A stretch of 7,632 nt of DNA, taken from Rhodoferax sp. (lineage in GTDB: Bacteria; Pseudomonadota; Gammaproteobacteria; Burkholderiales; Burkholderiaceae_C). Below are positions 1-5,759 of this stretch, piece by piece. Made by a program: the position numbers and the translations under genes. Under the pieces are notes generated by a model. The model searched no databases and had not been told where the DNA came from. It saw only the letters and a list, made by a program, of their open reading frames with translations. The first letter of the stretch is position 1. Each line of letters opens with the position of its first letter. The stretch is taken from NCBI GenBank assembly GCA_026785765.1, contig JAJAZK010000606.1, forward strand, positions 1 through 7,632. Direction: 5' to 3'.

Positions 1-196
1 CGGTGACGTCGAACGCACAAGCTTCACCGGACAAGCCCTGGGCCTGCAGCTGCGCCACTCGCGCCGCCAGAGCGGCGCCGTCGCGCGCATTGAGTACCAC
101 GTGCGCGCCGGCGCGAGCCAGTGATTCGGCCATGGCCCAGCCCAGACCACGTGACGCGCCCGTTACCAGCGCCACCTTGTGCTTCAGGTCAAACAT
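1..196 (-). CDS. SDR-family oxidoreductase, N-terminal part only (runs off the left edge)
   Basis: This is the first 65 codons of a short-chain dehydrogenase/reductase; the rest lies beyond position 1. The N-terminus MFDLKHKVALVTGASRGLG carries the TGxxxGxG dinucleotide-binding motif at residues 12-19. It is followed by the usual second beta strand (HVVLNARD, residues 32-39) and by FDVT at 62-65, where this family contacts the adenine ring. An Arg after strand 2 (R38) hints at NADP(H), but this is weak. The pattern resembles gluconate 5-dehydrogenase-like SDRs, which would suit a sugar-acid pathway. The catalytic Ser-Tyr-Lys part is outside the window, so the substrate is not assignable. The ATG lies 33 bases after the aldolase stop, in the same direction, so it is probably the fourth gene of the leftward operon. 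No strong ribosome binding site is visible. Confidence 0.85.
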   Translation of the reverse strand, partial: MFDLKHKVALVTGASRGLGWAMAESLARAGAHVVLNARDGAALAARVAQLQAQGLSGEACAFDVT

Positions 197-229
197 GCCG
201 GTGTTCCGCGACGCGGCCCAGAGCGTGCA

Positions 230-1006
230 TCACGGGGCACGCCCGTCGATCTGGTCCACCAGCGCGGCAAAGGCGTTTTGCAGCAAACCGTTGTCGGTTC
301 CAGCAGCGATCATGCTGTAGCCCATCTCGCGGGCGCGCTCGATCCAGGCGCTGTCGGTGGCCATGAAGCCGGCTGCCTTGCCGTGGCGGCGGCAGACTTC
401 CACCACCTTGCGCATGGCGGCCTCAAAACGCGGATCGGAAAACTGCCCCGGAATACCCATGAAATTGGACAGGTCGAAATGGCCTACCCACAACACGTCG
501 ATACCGTCCACGGCGGCGATTTCCTCGACATTGGCCAAGCCGTGTTCGGTTTCGATCTGGGCGATGACCATGGTGCGTGCATGGGACTCGGCGATTTTCA
601 CGCGCACATCACCGCCGAGGTAGTCACACTGGGCAAAACCGAAGGCGGCTCCGCGCCGGCCCTGCGGCGGATAACGGCAGGCACTGACGATGGAAAGCGC
701 CTGTTCGCGTGATTCCACCATCGGAATCATCACGCCGCGCGCGCCCAGGTCCAGCGCTCGTGCCAGCCAGGTGTATTCGCCGCGCGGCACCCGCACCATG
801 GGTTCGATCGGCAAGCCACGGCAACTGGAGAACAGCCACTTGAGTGTCTCGTAACCCAGGCCGGTGTGCTCCATGTCGTACAGGACAAAGCGGCAACCGG
901 CGTTGGCCAGAATGGCGCTCATGCCGGGCGAGAAAAACTCGAAGACCATGGCGCCGGCAATGGTCTTGCCAGCCATCACATCGTGCTTTATGGCGTTGGG
1001 TGTCAT
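230..1006 (-). CDS. HpcH/HpaI-family class II (metal-dependent) aldolase
   Basis: A 258-residue protein of the HpcH/HpaI aldolase/citrate lyase family. Members cleave 4-hydroxy-2-oxo acids or 2-keto-3-deoxy sugar acids to pyruvate and an aldehyde in the cytoplasm. Characteristic motifs appear in order: DMEHTG with the catalytic His (H47), RVPRGEY with the substrate-binding Arg (R72), GARGVMIPMVES (residues 88-99), PPQGRRGAA (113-121), IAQIET with a metal-binding Glu (E152), and GIDVLWVGHFDLS with the metal-binding Asp (D178). Length and motif spacing match E. coli HpaI, whose corresponding residues are H45, R70, E149 and D175. The reading frame is open upstream to 1036, but I chose the ATG at 1006. 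It overlaps the upstream stop as ATGA and has a purine-rich AACAGG before it, and the extra ten residues would lie inside the upstream gene. Family and active site are clear. The substrate, perhaps a 2-keto-3-deoxy acid, is inferred. Confidence 0.93.
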   Translation of the reverse strand: MTPNAIKHDVMAGKTIAGAMVFEFFSPGMSAILANAGCRFVLYDMEHTGLGYETLKWLFSSCRGLPIEPMVRVPRGEYTWLARALDLGARGVMIPMVESREQALSIVSACRYPPQGRRGAAFGFAQCDYLGGDVRVKIAESHARTMVIAQIETEHGLANVEEIAAVDGIDVLWVGHFDLSNFMGIPGQFSDPRFEAAMRKVVEVCRRHGKAAGFMATDSAWIERAREMGYSMIAAGTDNGLLQNAFAALVDQIDGRAP

Positions 1007-1848
1007 GTAGCCTGTTCCTGTTCCAGTCGCTGCCACAGGGAGCGCACCAGGCGCATCAGCAGTTGCGCTTCTTCCCAGCGGTCCGACAGTTCGTAACCGT
1101 CGGCGCCAGTCATGGCGTATTCGCGCGGCCCGAGTTCACACAGGAAGGTGAACGCCGCGTCTTTCGGCGCGCGCCGTCGCCAGCTGCGCAGCCCGTATTC
1201 CCACCAGCCCATGAATAGGTCCAGCCAGTCTTTCTGGTGTGCAAAACTGATCTGCACCTGGATCTGTTCGCGGCTGGCGACGCGGCCGTGGAATCCCCAG
1301 CAGTTGTCGATGATGCGGTGCATCAGGCGGTGGTTTTCTTCAGAGACTGGCCAGGCGAACTCACGCCCCACCAGGTAATGCGACAGGTCACCTGTCAGGC
1401 GAAGGTCCGGGAAACGGTCGAGCAGGCGCAGCGTGAAAACCAGATCCGTGGTCATGCGGTCCCGGTGGGTTTCCATATGCACCGGAATACCGGCGCGCTG
1501 GCCCAACTCAAGCCAGCCTTCGATCAAAGGTACACATTCGGCGACGGTGTGTGGCCGCACATCGGCTTGCAGGTTCACGTGGTCGGCGCCGAATTCGGCC
1601 ACATGGTCCAGAATCGGGCGCAAGTCGTCGACGCTCTTGGGGTAACACTGGGCCTGCCAGGTCAGTCCCCATTCGCGCAGTCTGCCGGTGACGCTGCGCA
1701 CGTAATCCCGATCAAAGAAACGCACGCCGGCACCGTCGAATCCCGCAGCGTGGATCATCTCGAGCTTGGTGTCAAGCGACCACTCCGCGCCGTCCGGCCG
1801 CCGCCGCTCCATCGCCCACATCGACTGGTAGACGCGTAACTGCTGCAT
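1003..1848 (-). CDS. Sugar phosphate isomerase/epimerase-like TIM-barrel protein (xylose isomerase-like/AP endonuclease 2 fold)
   Basis: A 281-residue soluble protein with the alternating strand/helix pattern of the AP_endonuc_2/xylose-isomerase-like barrel. Putative divalent-metal ligands sit where this fold puts them: E126 in HMETHRDR, D154 in LTGDLSH, H187 in WGFHGRV and E238 in LCELGP. The strand pattern GFDGAGVRF (residues 36-44) and HVNLQADVR (90-98) fits early barrel strands. Relatives isomerise or epimerise sugars and keto acids or dehydrate inosose, so the reaction cannot be fixed from sequence. The middle position, between an oxygenase and an aldolase, suggests it rearranges the intermediate that the aldolase then splits. 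The ATG overlaps the upstream stop by one base (TGATG) and no good ribosome binding site is seen, so it is probably translated by coupling. Its own stop overlaps the aldolase start. Confidence 0.88.
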   Translation of the reverse strand: MQQLRVYQSMWAMERRRPDGAEWSLDTKLEMIHAAGFDGAGVRFFDRDYVRSVTGRLREWGLTWQAQCYPKSVDDLRPILDHVAEFGADHVNLQADVRPHTVAECVPLIEGWLELGQRAGIPVHMETHRDRMTTDLVFTLRLLDRFPDLRLTGDLSHYLVGREFAWPVSEENHRLMHRIIDNCWGFHGRVASREQIQVQISFAHQKDWLDLFMGWWEYGLRSWRRRAPKDAAFTFLCELGPREYAMTGADGYELSDRWEEAQLLMRLVRSLWQRLEQEQAT

Positions 1849-2738
1849 CAGGACGCCGTGCCAGCCAGTTCTTCTGCGTCCTTGAAGAAGCGCGTGCCCA
1901 GATCGCGCTGGTTCTCGTAGATCGAGCCCTGGCTGGGCGCCGCCGGATAAGGCAGGCGCACCGGCACCGCCGTCATGCGCGGCTCCAGCGTGTCGGTGCC
2001 CGACACCAACTGCGCCGTCCAGGGCTCCCAGGCGGTGGGCGGGTGAATCAGCGGCCAGGCGTCTGCCGCGCGGTACTGGTGCAACAGAAAGCGCCGCGGC
2101 TTACCCGAAACATTGGCCGAGGAGCCGTGGACCAGCCGCACATGGTGCACCGTGATCGATCCAGCCTTGCCGGTACACATCACAGCCTTGGAGAAGTCGA
2201 CGTCAACCTTGGACGGATCGATACCACCGACAAAATTGCCTTTGGCGTGGTGGTCGTGGATCGGCCCGGTGTGGCTGCCGGGTATCACCAGCATGGAGCC
2301 GTTGTCGGTGGTGAAGTCATCGACCATGATCCCGACTGCTGCCAGATCGTCGTTGGTGTGAGGGTAAAAAGCCCAGTCCTGGTGCCACTCCACCGGCGAT
2401 CCGAACCCGGCTGCCTTCAAGTTGAGCTTGGACATGTCGAACCGGATGTTTGGTCCCCACAACTTCTGAAGTACCGCGATGATCCCGGGATGGCGCACCA
2501 GGCGGGCGTAGGTCGGGTGCTGGGCATGGGGTGTTTTTATGCGGCGCAAACGCGGCTGCAGTGCCGTATGCCCGGGTTCAAGATCGAACACATCGGTGTG
2601 CTGCAGCGTCTGGCGCGACGCCTCGACAAACTCATCCGTCACCCGGCGCAGTTCCTGTATGTCCTGCGCGGACAAAACGTCGGGCACCACGATGTAACCG
2701 TCGCGCTGGTAACGCGCCACATCCAGGTCATTGATCAT
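1848..2738 (-). CDS. Phytanoyl-CoA dioxygenase family (PhyH) Fe(II)/2-oxoglutarate-dependent oxygenase
   Basis: A 296-residue cytoplasmic oxygenase with the double-stranded beta-helix iron site. The HxD pair is H119 and D121 (EWHQDWAFYPHTNDD), the distal His is H204 (HHVRLVHGSSAN), and the 2-oxoglutarate-binding Arg is R215 or R216 (GKPRRFLLHQYR). MLVIPGSHTGP (residues 149-159) is the usual PhyH strand before the distal His. The N-terminus (YQRDGYIVVPDVLSAQDIQEL) is also typical of the family. These enzymes couple 2-oxoglutarate decarboxylation to hydroxylation. Bacterial members act on varied small molecules, so the name does not imply phytanoyl-CoA. It is the first gene of the leftward operon, with a strong ribosome binding site and a leader of about 60 bases from the predicted promoter. 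Family assignment is firm and the substrate is unknown. A hydroxylation that opens the pathway, or removal of a methyl or ether group by hydroxylation, would fit the position. Confidence 0.93.
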   Translation of the reverse strand: MINDLDVARYQRDGYIVVPDVLSAQDIQELRRVTDEFVEASRQTLQHTDVFDLEPGHTALQPRLRRIKTPHAQHPTYARLVRHPGIIAVLQKLWGPNIRFDMSKLNLKAAGFGSPVEWHQDWAFYPHTNDDLAAVGIMVDDFTTDNGSMLVIPGSHTGPIHDHHAKGNFVGGIDPSKVDVDFSKAVMCTGKAGSITVHHVRLVHGSSANVSGKPRRFLLHQYRAADAWPLIHPPTAWEPWTAQLVSGTDTLEPRMTAVPVRLPYPAAPSQGSIYENQRDLGTRFFKDAEELAGTAS

Positions 2739-2743
2739 CTCGT

Positions 2744-2750
2744 CTCCTCC
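2744..2750 (-). promoter_or_regulatory. Ribosome binding site of the PhyH-family oxygenase gene
   Basis: On the minus strand GGAGGAG lies five bases before the ATG at 2738 (seven from the GGAGG core). It is the strongest Shine-Dalgarno match in the window and fixes the start of the first leftward gene. Confidence 0.85.
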
Positions 2751-2789
2751 ATCTCTTTAGGCCTTTCGGCGGGCCTGCGTCGGCTCTAA

Positions 2790-2818
2790 TTGACGCTTTC
2801 GGCATATTACATTAATAT
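2790..2818 (+). promoter_or_regulatory. Predicted sigma70-type promoter for the TRAP operon
   Basis: TTGACG at 2790-2795 matches the -35 consensus at five of six positions. A 17-base spacer separates it from TAATAT at 2813-2818, which matches TATAAT at four of six positions including the key A and T. Transcription should start near 2825, giving a leader of about 70 bases before dctP. The AT-rich stretch contrasts with the GC-rich genes around it. This is a prediction from hexamers and spacing only. Confidence 0.65.
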
Positions 2819-2827
2819 AAAAATGCC
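2801..2827. repeat. Two nested, off-centre inverted repeats in the divergent promoter region (candidate operator)
   Basis: The inner dyad is perfect: ATATTA (2804-2809), CAT, TAATAT (2813-2818), centred on 2811. The outer dyad pairs GGCAT (2801-2805) with ATGCC (2823-2827), 17 bases apart and centred on 2814. The inner arms coincide with the two predicted -10 boxes. A dimeric regulator bound here would cover both promoters. No regulator gene lies in the window, so the binding protein is unknown and the symmetry could simply reflect two opposing -10 boxes. Confidence 0.5.
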
Positions 2828-2833
2828 CGACAA
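2804..2833 (-). promoter_or_regulatory. Predicted leftward promoter overlapping the TRAP promoter
   Basis: Read on the minus strand, TTGTCG (2833-2828, four of six -35 positions) is followed after 18 bases by TAATAT (2809-2804), the same -10 hexamer used by the rightward promoter. A start near 2797 would give a leader of about 60 bases before the oxygenase gene. It is weaker than the rightward promoter and less certain. It is supported by the need for a leftward start between divergent operons. Confidence 0.45.
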
Positions 2834-2851
2834 TAATTCCTTGATCTTTAC

Positions 2852-2885
2852 GGGCCATCACAATACGGCCGCTTGGCCCATCACA
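2852..2885 (+). repeat. Leader hairpin and CATCACA direct repeat upstream of dctP
   Basis: In the predicted dctP leader, GGGCCA (2852-2857) can pair with TGGCCC (2874-2879) around a 16-base loop. The same stretch holds a direct repeat: GGCCATCACA at 2853-2862 and GGCCCATCACA at 2875-2885, about two helical turns apart. The second copy runs into the ribosome binding site. It could be a second protein site or a translational control element. The stem is short, so this is tentative. Confidence 0.35.
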
Positions 2886-2889
2886 GGAG
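2885..2889 (+). promoter_or_regulatory. Ribosome binding site of dctP
   Basis: AGGAG lies six bases before the ATG at 2896, which supports that start and rules out the open frame that begins further upstream at 2790 in another phase. Confidence 0.8.
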
Positions 2890-2895
2890 ACAAAC

Positions 2896-3906
2896 ATGGC
2901 GATATCCCGGCGTACTCTTTTAACCTACGGTGCTGGCGCGGCCAGTGTGTTGGCGGCGCCGCAGATCACGCGGGCGCAGGCGGCCCCGATCCGGCTGGTG
3001 TTTTCCCACCATCTTCCGACAACCCACCTGGGCCACAGAATCACCGAGAGTTATGCCGCCAAGGTCAACGCCGGCACCGGTGGCCAGGTGACGATCGACA
3101 TCCGGCCCGCGTCGCAGCTGTTCAACTTGCGCACCTCGGCTGAGGCACTGCAGCTCGGCACGCTCGATATGTGCTGGAGCGATCTGGGCACTTTAGCCAA
3201 TTGGCAGCCGCACCTGGGCTTTATCTCGATGCCGTTCCTGTTCAACGACTTCGACCATGTCAAACGCGTGTTGTACGGACCGCCCGGCCGGCAGGTCAGC
3301 GAGATGGCGAAAGAAACGCTAGGTGTCGAGGTGTTGTCGCTGGGTGCATCGGGTTTTCGCGTTTTCCTGGGCAAGAAGGCAATTAACACAGCGGACGATG
3401 TACGCGGCATCAAGCTGCGCGTGCCGGAGATTCCAACCTGGGTCGAAATGGCCCGTGCCATGGGCGCCAACCCGACGCCGATCCCGGCTGGCGAGATGTA
3501 TACCGCCTTGCAGACCGGCGTGATCGACGCAATCGAGGTACCTGCCGACTTCATCATTGCCGCCAAGATTTATGAGGTGGCTGGTTTTGCCACCCGCACC
3601 CACCATATCTTCACCGAGGTGTCGATGATGGCCAGTTCCAGAAAGATGGCGGCCTTGCCGGCCAACGTGCAGAAAGTGCTACGTGACCAAGCGGTCGAGT
3701 CGGTGCAAAAGGAAATGTGGGAAGCCAACATCAAGGAGCAGCAATCCGCGTGGGACAACCTGGCTGGCCGCGTCAAAGCCAATGCCAATCCCGATATCGA
3801 GAGTTTCCGCTCCAAGATGGGCCCGGTGCTGACCAATTTTGTCAATAGGACGGGTCCCCGGGGCAAGGCGCTGGTCGAAGCGGTCCAGGCTGCGGCCAAG
3901 GCCTGA
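2896..3906 (+). CDS. dctP: TRAP transporter substrate-binding protein, DctP family
   Basis: A 336-residue periplasmic solute receptor for a tripartite ATP-independent (sodium- or proton-driven) transporter. It has an N-terminal export signal with a twin-arginine SRRTLL (residues 4-9), a hydrophobic stretch (YGAGAASVLAAP, 11-22), and a plausible cleavage site after AQA near residue 29. The mature part follows the DctP pattern: IRLVFSHHLP at 32-41, then GIKLRVPEIPTW with the Arg that usually binds the substrate carboxylate (R175), then GANPTPIPAGEMYTALQTG and VIDAIE (190-214). The conserved Arg implies an acid ligand such as a sugar acid, keto acid or aromatic acid, but which one cannot be told. 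It is the first gene of the rightward operon, with a clear ribosome binding site, followed at once by the two membrane subunits. Length is normal for the family. Confidence 0.95.
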   Translation: MAISRRTLLTYGAGAASVLAAPQITRAQAAPIRLVFSHHLPTTHLGHRITESYAAKVNAGTGGQVTIDIRPASQLFNLRTSAEALQLGTLDMCWSDLGTLANWQPHLGFISMPFLFNDFDHVKRVLYGPPGRQVSEMAKETLGVEVLSLGASGFRVFLGKKAINTADDVRGIKLRVPEIPTWVEMARAMGANPTPIPAGEMYTALQTGVIDAIEVPADFIIAAKIYEVAGFATRTHHIFTEVSMMASSRKMAALPANVQKVLRDQAVESVQKEMWEANIKEQQSAWDNLAGRVKANANPDIESFRSKMGPVLTNFVNRTGPRGKALVEAVQAAAKA

Positions 3907-3911
3907 CACCG

Positions 3912-4448
3912 ATGTCGGGTCCGCACCCGGACCCAGGCCAAAACCGGGTGGCGCTGCGCGGATTTGGCTTGGGGGTGCAGCGCCTGCGCGCTGCGCTTAC
4001 TGCCTTGTCGGCAGCGCTGCTGGCCAGCTATTTTGTGCTGGTGCTGCTGCAGGTATTCTTCCGCTATGTACTCAATGAGTCGCTGTTCTGGGCCGAGGAG
4101 TTGGTGCGCGGCTTGATGGTCTGGGGCGTCATGGTCAGTTCGGCCTTGGTCGCCGCCTCGCGCGACCATATCCGGGTCGAAGTGCTGGAGCTGATGCTGC
4201 CGCCGACCGGCCGACGGATCGTGGTCCGTATTGCCAACGTGCTGTGCATCGCGTTCAGCCTGATCCTGTTGTGGGCCGCGATCCAGTTGATGGACCGCAG
4301 CTGGTTCCAGCAGTCGCCGCTGCTGCAGGTACCGAAGTGGACGGTCTACATGGCGATCGCGGTCGGTGCGGTGCTGGAGGCCTTGCTGATGCTGCTCACC
4401 TGGAATCAGGAGCCACCTGCCGAACCCCGAATGGACCCAAGCCTATGA
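3912..4448 (+). CDS. dctQ: TRAP transporter small permease subunit, DctQ family
   Basis: A 178-residue inner-membrane protein with four predicted membrane segments at about residues 28-50, 65-83, 104-126 and 143-163. The signature FFRYVLNESLFWAEEL (49-64) is typical of DctQ subunits. DctQ pairs with the large DctM subunit to form the membrane part of the importer that receives ligand from DctP. The ATG comes five bases after the dctP stop. No good Shine-Dalgarno is present, so translation probably depends on ribosomes leaving dctP. The last codons overlap the dctM start as ATGA. The N-terminal 20 residues (Pro/Gly-rich) are poorly conserved, and a later start is possible but less likely. Confidence 0.92.
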   Translation: MSGPHPDPGQNRVALRGFGLGVQRLRAALTALSAALLASYFVLVLLQVFFRYVLNESLFWAEELVRGLMVWGVMVSSALVAASRDHIRVEVLELMLPPTGRRIVVRIANVLCIAFSLILLWAAIQLMDRSWFQQSPLLQVPKWTVYMAIAVGAVLEALLMLLTWNQEPPAEPRMDPSL

Positions 4449-5725
4449 GCATCGGTTTGATGCTGGGTCTGTTTTGCGTGTTCATGGTGCTGGGCATGCC
4501 GATTGGTTACTGCATGGGGCTGGCAGCGATTCTGGCGATTCTGGTTGACGGCACGTTGCCGCCGCTGATCCTTGCCCAGCAGTTTTACGAGGCGCTGGAC
4601 AATTTCTCGCTGCTTGCCGTGCCGCTGTTTGTGCTGGCCGGTGAGTTGATGAGTGTGGCGGGTATTACGGAGCGCCTGGTGAACATGTCGCGCGCGCTTA
4701 TCGGCCATTTTCGGGGTGGCTTGGCGCAGGCCAACATCATGACGAATATGTTCATGGGCGCGATCTCCGGCTCGGCGCTGGCCGACCTCACAGCCATTGG
4801 CTCGATGATGATTCCGGCGATGAAACGCGAGGGCTACAAGCCGGCCTTTGCAGTGGCCGTGACTGCTTGCGCAGCCATGATGGCCCCCATCATTCCACCG
4901 AGCATCATCGCAGTAATCTACGGCTCGGTTACCGGTGTGTCGATCGGTGCGCTGTTTCTGGGTGGCGTGATTCCGGGCGTGCTGGCCGGCCTGTCAATGC
5001 TGGTTCTGGCCTGGTGGCTGGCCCCAAGTGCCGGCGCCCGTCCTTCCCCCCGGGTCGGCTGGCAAGAGCGCGGACGAGCCACCGGACGCGCCATACCTGC
5101 GATCTTCATGCCCGTGATCATCATCGGCGGCATCCTGTCGGGAGCCTTCACGCCAACCGAGGCCGGTGCCATCGCTGCCCTGTACGCCTTGCTCTTCGGG
5201 TTGGCCGGGCGCAAGTTCAGCTTCAAGTCGCTGTACGGCAACTTTTCTGCCGCTGCGGCGCTGACCGGCAGCGCGCTGATCACGCTGGCGGGCGCCGGAT
5301 TGTTCAGCTGGGTGCTGAGCCGCGCCGGTGTCGGCCAGGCTGCGCTGCAGCTCATGTTGTCCATCACCAGCAGCCCCTCGCTGGCGATGCTGGTGCTGAT
5401 CCTGTTCTTCTTTCTGCTCGGCACGTTCCTGGAGCCGGTGCCGGCGCTGATCATTGTGGTGCCCATCATGGGGCCGCTGATCGCGCACCTGGGTTACGAC
5501 CCGGTGCACTTCGGCATTGTCACCATCATGTTGCTTGTTCTGGGTTCGGTGACGCCCCCGGTTGGGGTGTTGGCGATGGTGGCCTGCAAGATTGCCGGCA
5601 TCAGCTACAGCGAGTCGTTTGGCATGCTGACGCCCTTCATCCTGGTTTGGCTGATGGTGATTCTGCTGGTAGCCTTTGTACCTGACCTGGTGTTGTTTTT
5701 GCCGCGTTTGATGAAAGGCGCCTAG
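4445..5725 (+). CDS. dctM: TRAP transporter large permease subunit, DctM family
   Basis: A 426-residue multi-spanning inner-membrane protein, the ion-coupled transport channel of the TRAP system. Family signatures are intact: NFSLLAVPLFVLAGELM (residues 53-69), GAISGSALADLTAIGSMMIPAM (105-126), MAPIIPPSI (146-154), FLGGVIPG (171-178), GAFTPTEAGAIAALYAL (233-249) and GSVTPPVGVLAM (367-378). Length is normal for DctM. The frame is open upstream to 4244, but the ATG at 4445 is the right start: it overlaps the dctQ stop as ATGA, and the preceding residues are a shadow of dctQ without family similarity. The stop codon sits in the loop of a perfect GC hairpin. A 34-base gap separates it from the dehydrogenase gene. 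Confidence 0.95.
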   Translation: MSIGLMLGLFCVFMVLGMPIGYCMGLAAILAILVDGTLPPLILAQQFYEALDNFSLLAVPLFVLAGELMSVAGITERLVNMSRALIGHFRGGLAQANIMTNMFMGAISGSALADLTAIGSMMIPAMKREGYKPAFAVAVTACAAMMAPIIPPSIIAVIYGSVTGVSIGALFLGGVIPGVLAGLSMLVLAWWLAPSAGARPSPRVGWQERGRATGRAIPAIFMPVIIIGGILSGAFTPTEAGAIAALYALLFGLAGRKFSFKSLYGNFSAAAALTGSALITLAGAGLFSWVLSRAGVGQAALQLMLSITSSPSLAMLVLILFFFLLGTFLEPVPALIIVVPIMGPLIAHLGYDPVHFGIVTIMLLVLGSVTPPVGVLAMVACKIAGISYSESFGMLTPFILVWLMVILLVAFVPDLVLFLPRLMKGA

Positions 5726-5732
5726 TGGCGCC
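5717..5732 (+). repeat. Perfect GC hairpin enclosing the dctM stop codon
   Basis: GGCGCC (5717-5722), TAGT, GGCGCC (5727-5732) forms a six-pair all-GC stem with a four-base loop that contains the TAG stop of dctM. No T-run follows, so it is not a standard intrinsic terminator. It lies between the transporter genes and the downstream enzymes, and may protect the upstream mRNA or reduce read-through. Each half is itself a palindrome, so a chance origin is possible. Confidence 0.5.
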
Positions 5733-5744
5733 GTACTTGAACCT

Positions 5745-5750
5745 GGGGAG
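5745..5750 (+). promoter_or_regulatory. Ribosome binding site deciding the dehydrogenase start
   Basis: GGGGAG lies nine bases before the ATG at 5760. It directly abuts the in-frame TTG at 5751, so the TTG cannot be its start. This favours the ATG. Confidence 0.65.
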
Positions 5751-5759
5751 TTGGCTGCG

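Noticed and set aside
1007..1036. Ten-residue N-terminal extension of the aldolase
   Set aside because: It lies within the isomerase coding sequence and is Gly/Thr/Ala low-complexity; the coupled ATG at 1006 fits the family length.
1237..1839. Plus-strand open frame (200 codons) opposite the TIM-barrel gene
   Set aside because: No domain and no ribosome binding site; the minus-strand frame carries the metal-ligand motifs.
2759..2776. AGGCC/GGCCT stem in the leftward leader as a terminator or attenuator
   Set aside because: Five base pairs with an eight-base loop and no T-run; too weak to call.
2043..2789. Plus-strand open frame (248 codons) opposite the oxygenase gene
   Set aside because: It lies antisense to a gene with an intact iron site and has no motifs of its own. 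It also runs through the leftward ribosome binding site.
2852..2879. Riboswitch in the dctP leader
   Set aside because: The predicted leader is only about 70 bases with one short stem, and I see no match to a known riboswitch core.
4244..4444. N-terminal extension of dctM to an upstream ATG
   Set aside because: It would overlap most of the second half of dctQ in another phase, lacks similarity to DctM N-termini, and the ATGA junction at 4445 is the standard arrangement.
4867..5685. Second plus-strand frame (272 codons) inside dctM
   Set aside because: Out-of-phase reading of dctM; composition is Arg/His/Cys-rich with no membrane segments or motifs.
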